From: Alphaproteobacteria bacterium
GTDB lineage: Bacteria > Pseudomonadota > Alphaproteobacteria > Paracaedibacterales > CAITNM01
Reading direction: 5' to 3'
Assembly (NCBI GenBank): GCA_947499175.1
Contig: CANMNU010000069.1
Coordinates: forward strand, 1 to 6,511
DNA: 6,511 nucleotides
Below the pieces are notes generated by a model. The model saw nothing but the letters and a program-made list of their open reading frames with translations, had not been told where the DNA came from and did no database searches. Shown here piece by piece: positions 4,495-6,511 of this stretch; the first letter of the stretch is position 1; every line of letters begins with the position of its first letter. The position numbers and the translations under genes were made by a program.

Positions 4495-4759
4495 ATGCCG
4501 AAGCTAAAACAATATCAAGAACCGCATAATAATTGTGATCCAAACGATACGCAGCTGTTTACCACCGAAGAGCTTGCCACAAAAATAAAAATTTCAGAAA
4601 AAACATTAACTGTGTTGAGAACACGAGGCGGTGGCCCCAGATTCTTTAAAGTAGCTAAAAGGTAAGTGCGCCAAGGTTCTTTATGACTGGAAAGATGTAC
4701 TTGTGTTTTTAGAATCCCATAAGCGTATTAGCACCTCAGACACTGGAGATAACCCATGA
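4495..4759 (+). pseudogene. Excisionase/AlpA-type helix-turn-helix protein, frameshifted
   Basis: The frame from ATG 4495 encodes 56 residues and stops at TAA 4663-4665. Residues 22-53 (FTTEELATKIKIS, then EKTLTVLRTRGGGPRFFKV) are a clear excisionase-type HTH_17 domain (MerR/AlpA-like wing helix). The expected end of the domain (KGKCAKVLYDWKDVLVFLES) continues in the +1 frame to TGA 4757-4759. Dropping one A from the run at 4657-4660 restores an 87-residue protein of normal family size. The restored end overlaps the next gene's start as ATGA, so the downstream frame is the original one. Such proteins act as directionality factors or transcription activators in prophages and plasmids. A true mutation, a sequencing error, or programmed +1 shifting at AAA-AGG-TAA are all possible. 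Confidence 0.8.
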
Positions 4760-5148
4760 GCTATTTAAAAAACCAAATTGCCGAAGTAGAAGCCCAAGCT
4801 ATCAAACAAATAGATTATGGCAAAATGATTCTCAATATTCTCGATAGTCTAGATTTGAATCCGAGATGTTCAGCGATTAACAACGAGCATCTTTATTCCG
4901 CAGCTGAATTAGAAGCTATCTTTAAAATACGTAGAGATAAAAAAGAAGAATTTCAGCGTTTTCTTGAAACAAGTATGGATGCTAAGAGAATTAATTTAAA
5001 TATTTATTATTCTTTGCCCAAAATACTTGAGTATCTTCCAACCTTAAACGGTCTAGCTAGTCTTACATACTATTGCGATGCAAGAGGTGTTCGGCATGGT
5101 TTAGACGTTTCTATGCATGCCATCACAAATGATTTTGCAGAACTGTAA
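4756..5148 (+). CDS. Unrecognised protein, 130 aa, in replication operon
   Basis: The ATG overlaps the stop of the upstream helix-turn-helix gene (ATGA), with GGAG seven bases before it, and the primase gene starts 19 bases after its stop, so it is the middle gene of a three-gene operon. The product appears soluble. It has a helical N-terminus (residues 1-32), the segment HLYSAAELEAIFKIRRDKKEEF (about 45-66), and the segment RINLNIYYSLPKILEYLPTL (about 78-97). The pattern 'YSAAELEAIFKI...' followed by 'I.YSLPKILEYL' vaguely recalls a winged-helix layout, but this is not strong enough to name. A role as a small replication accessory or DNA-binding protein is inferred from the operon only. Confidence 0.75.
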   Translation: MSYLKNQIAEVEAQAIKQIDYGKMILNILDSLDLNPRCSAINNEHLYSAAELEAIFKIRRDKKEEFQRFLETSMDAKRINLNIYYSLPKILEYLPTLNGLASLTYYCDARGVRHGLDVSMHAITNDFAEL

Positions 5149-5167
5149 GGCAATGGGAGCAGACTGA

Positions 5168-6406
5168 ATGGATCCGATTAGTATTTGCCGCTTTGATTGC
5201 ATTACCAGCACCCAACCAGCTGTTTGTAAATTAACCAGCCTAGCACAGCTAGTTGAGTTCTTCACATCAAAGGAACCGCCTACGGTTAAAAAAGAACAGC
5301 GTAATCAATTATTTAGTATGGTGGCGTATAAACCAGGTACTCGGCGTAGTAAAGAGAATGTTGAGACTTTGTCTGCTATAGTCCTCGACTTCGACAATAC
5401 CGAAGATGGGCAGCTTAAATTACCGGAATTTATAGAACAGCTGAAACAGCTAGGTCTAATTTACCTGTACTACACAACCTGGTCACATACTCAAGTAAGA
5501 CACCGGTGGCGATTAATTCTACCTTTTGAAAAAGCTATTGCCGCTAACTTTTGGCGTGAGGCTCATGCGCGAGTTTTAAAGCTTCTTGGTAATCCAGTAG
5601 GTCTAGATAAAGCTGCCAGCAAAGATATGGCCAGAATGTGGATTATGCCCTGCAAAGCTGAGGGTGGAGCATATGAAGTTGGTTATGACATAGCTGGTAA
5701 ATTTTTAGCCCCTCATACACTGCCACAAACAGCTAAAACAATCTTGCCTTTAGTGATACAGTCAGAATTCCATGAATCTACCCCATCGGACATCTGTGAT
5801 GCCTTAAACTGCATAGACGTAAATTGTGAATATGATCTCTGGCTTAGGATGGGTATGGCTTTGCATCATGAGCTTGGCAATCGTGGTTTTGCCATATGGA
5901 ATACCTGGTCATCGAGAGGTAAAAAATACAAAGACGCAGCTGACTTAAGGTGCCGCTGGTTGGGTTTTAAGTCAGGTCATGGTGTGACAATTGCTACACT
6001 GTTCAAACATGCTCGAGATGCTGGTTGGCAACCTACACCTCCAGCCAATCCGATAGCTTATGTGATCACCACCCCAACATCAGATAGCGCAACTGAGAAA
6101 CCCTTAAAGGTAGATAATCAAATAGCCATGGAAGAGTTTGAAGAAGCTGATGAATTTGTTGATCCTATCGAAAAATGCTTGGCTGATTTGGAACCCTTTG
6201 CCGTTGTTGATATTTTTGACTTTCCCTGTGCCATTCTTAAAAGCACATATGATTGGATTCAATCGGTAGCGCCTGTTCCCATACCAATTTTTTCTTTGAG
6301 TGCCTGTTTGTCACTGATGGCTTTTTTAAAAAGGGATGGCATCATTGGTGAAACTAACCTTAAGAACCCCAATTCTGGATTAGAAGTGAGTATTTGCGAG
6401 AGTTAG
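5168..6406 (+). CDS. Plasmid/phage-type primase-polymerase with PriCT-2 and DUF3987-like start; truncated by IS
   Basis: This is a replication protein for element-encoded priming and unwinding. Residues about 1-180 look like an archaeo-eukaryotic primase-type (PrimPol) domain: IVLDFDN with D74/D76, TTWSHT with H107, RHRWRLILPF (111-120), then KDMARMW with D153. Residues about 202-287 match a primase C-terminal 2 domain (YDLWLRMGMALHHE, then FAIWNTWSSRGKKY). Residues about 342-395 resemble the start of a DUF3987-type helicase region (FPCAILKSTYDWI, then PIFSLSACLSLMAF). The IS begins at 6365/6366, so native sequence ends near K399. The last 13 residues and the TAG (6404-6406) come from the IS, and Walker motifs are lost. 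GGGAG about nine bases upstream supports the ATG. It is probably non-functional as a helicase. Confidence 0.82.
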   Translation: MDPISICRFDCITSTQPAVCKLTSLAQLVEFFTSKEPPTVKKEQRNQLFSMVAYKPGTRRSKENVETLSAIVLDFDNTEDGQLKLPEFIEQLKQLGLIYLYYTTWSHTQVRHRWRLILPFEKAIAANFWREAHARVLKLLGNPVGLDKAASKDMARMWIMPCKAEGGAYEVGYDIAGKFLAPHTLPQTAKTILPLVIQSEFHESTPSDICDALNCIDVNCEYDLWLRMGMALHHELGNRGFAIWNTWSSRGKKYKDAADLRCRWLGFKSGHGVTIATLFKHARDAGWQPTPPANPIAYVITTPTSDSATEKPLKVDNQIAMEEFEEADEFVDPIEKCLADLEPFAVVDIFDFPCAILKSTYDWIQSVAPVPIPIFSLSACLSLMAFLKRDGIIGETNLKNPNSGLEVSICES

Positions 6407-6511
6407 AAGGCAGTTTTAGCTAAGATTAGCTATTGATTTAATAAACGGCCTTCCATGAAGAAAGATATCACAGACTTATTTGTTTTGCTGGATGATTTTT
6501 GCGCAGAATAT
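6365..6511 (+). mobile_element. IS982-family-like insertion sequence, 5' end (partial, right copy)
   Basis: This is identical to the reverse complement of 1-145 (6365-6509), with two more bases at the window edge. The element begins at ACCCC (6366) or one base earlier, inside the primase gene. The 89-base leader before the transposase ATG holds a short inverted repeat TAGCTAA-GA-TTAGCTA (6417-6432) that could fold in the transcript. Only this end is visible; it is oriented opposite to the left copy, both pointing outward. Confidence 0.85.
6455..6511 (+). CDS. IS982-family-like transposase, N-terminal fragment (runs off right edge)
   Basis: The ATG at 6455 opens 19 codons to the window edge, encoding MKKDITDLFVLLDDFCAEY, the same start as in the left copy. 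The LF-hydrophobic-DDFC pattern is IS982-like. There is no obvious ribosome site. Catalytic residues lie outside the window, so activity cannot be judged. Confidence 0.65.
   Translation, partial: MKKDITDLFVLLDDFCAEY

Noticed and set aside
1..6511. CRISPR array
   Set aside because: No set of regularly spaced repeats with unique spacers is present; the repeats found are inverted pairs or simple tandem pairs.
1..6511. Treating the whole window as a composite transposon
   Set aside because: The middle holds core chromosomal genes in normal order plus a tRNA attachment scar, and the outer IS ends are not visible; a contig broken at IS copies explains it more simply.

Overview
The window reads as a piece of an AT-rich alphaproteobacterial chromosome, probably from an intracellular lineage (Rickettsiales or Holosporales-like). 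This placement is an inference. It rests on the alphaproteobacterial flavour of KdsB (INVQGDLP, then LEQLR) and CcmC (YVHVPAAW), the high AT content and the insertion sequences. No rRNA or other marker gene is present to confirm it.

Layout. Positions 1-145 are the inward end of an IS982-family-like element whose transposase runs off the left edge. Positions 503-2536 are ordinary core genes, all on the minus strand: kdsB, a 44-residue membrane peptide, ccmC, ccmD and ccmE. They form a tightly packed operon for CMP-KDO synthesis (LPS) and cytochrome c maturation (haem handling). Upstream of kdsB, at 2567-2616, lies the 3' half of a tRNA-Arg(UCU) gene with no 5' half. This is the usual scar of a tyrosine-integrase element inserted in a tRNA gene, and it marks the switch from core to accessory DNA.

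From about 2617 to 6364 the sequence is accessory. It holds a small ribbon-helix-helix (RHH) regulator with a coupled 40-residue ORF and a repeat-rich promoter, a divergent 55-residue membrane peptide with a structured leader, and an unrecognised 218-residue protein with a strong terminator. An inverted-repeat-rich non-coding block follows, including a perfect 25-bp-arm palindrome. Last comes a three-gene operon: an excisionase/AlpA-type helix-turn-helix gene with a one-base frameshift, an unrecognised 130-residue protein, and a primase-polymerase/PriCT-2/DUF3987-type replication protein. The last gene is cut by a second, oppositely oriented copy of the same IS at 6365.

How it fits together. 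The RHH regulator, AlpA-like gene and replication primase, next to a tRNA attachment scar, fit the distal part of an integrated plasmid-like, satellite-like or ICE-like element that is decaying (one frameshift, one IS disruption). The integrase and the reconstituted tRNA-Arg would lie beyond the right IS. The two IS ends are identical over 145 bp and both face outward, so the window looks like a contig broken at a multi-copy IS. The most interesting unexplained parts are the repeat block at 4292-4442 and the RHH/55-aa divergent control region at 3011-3194.
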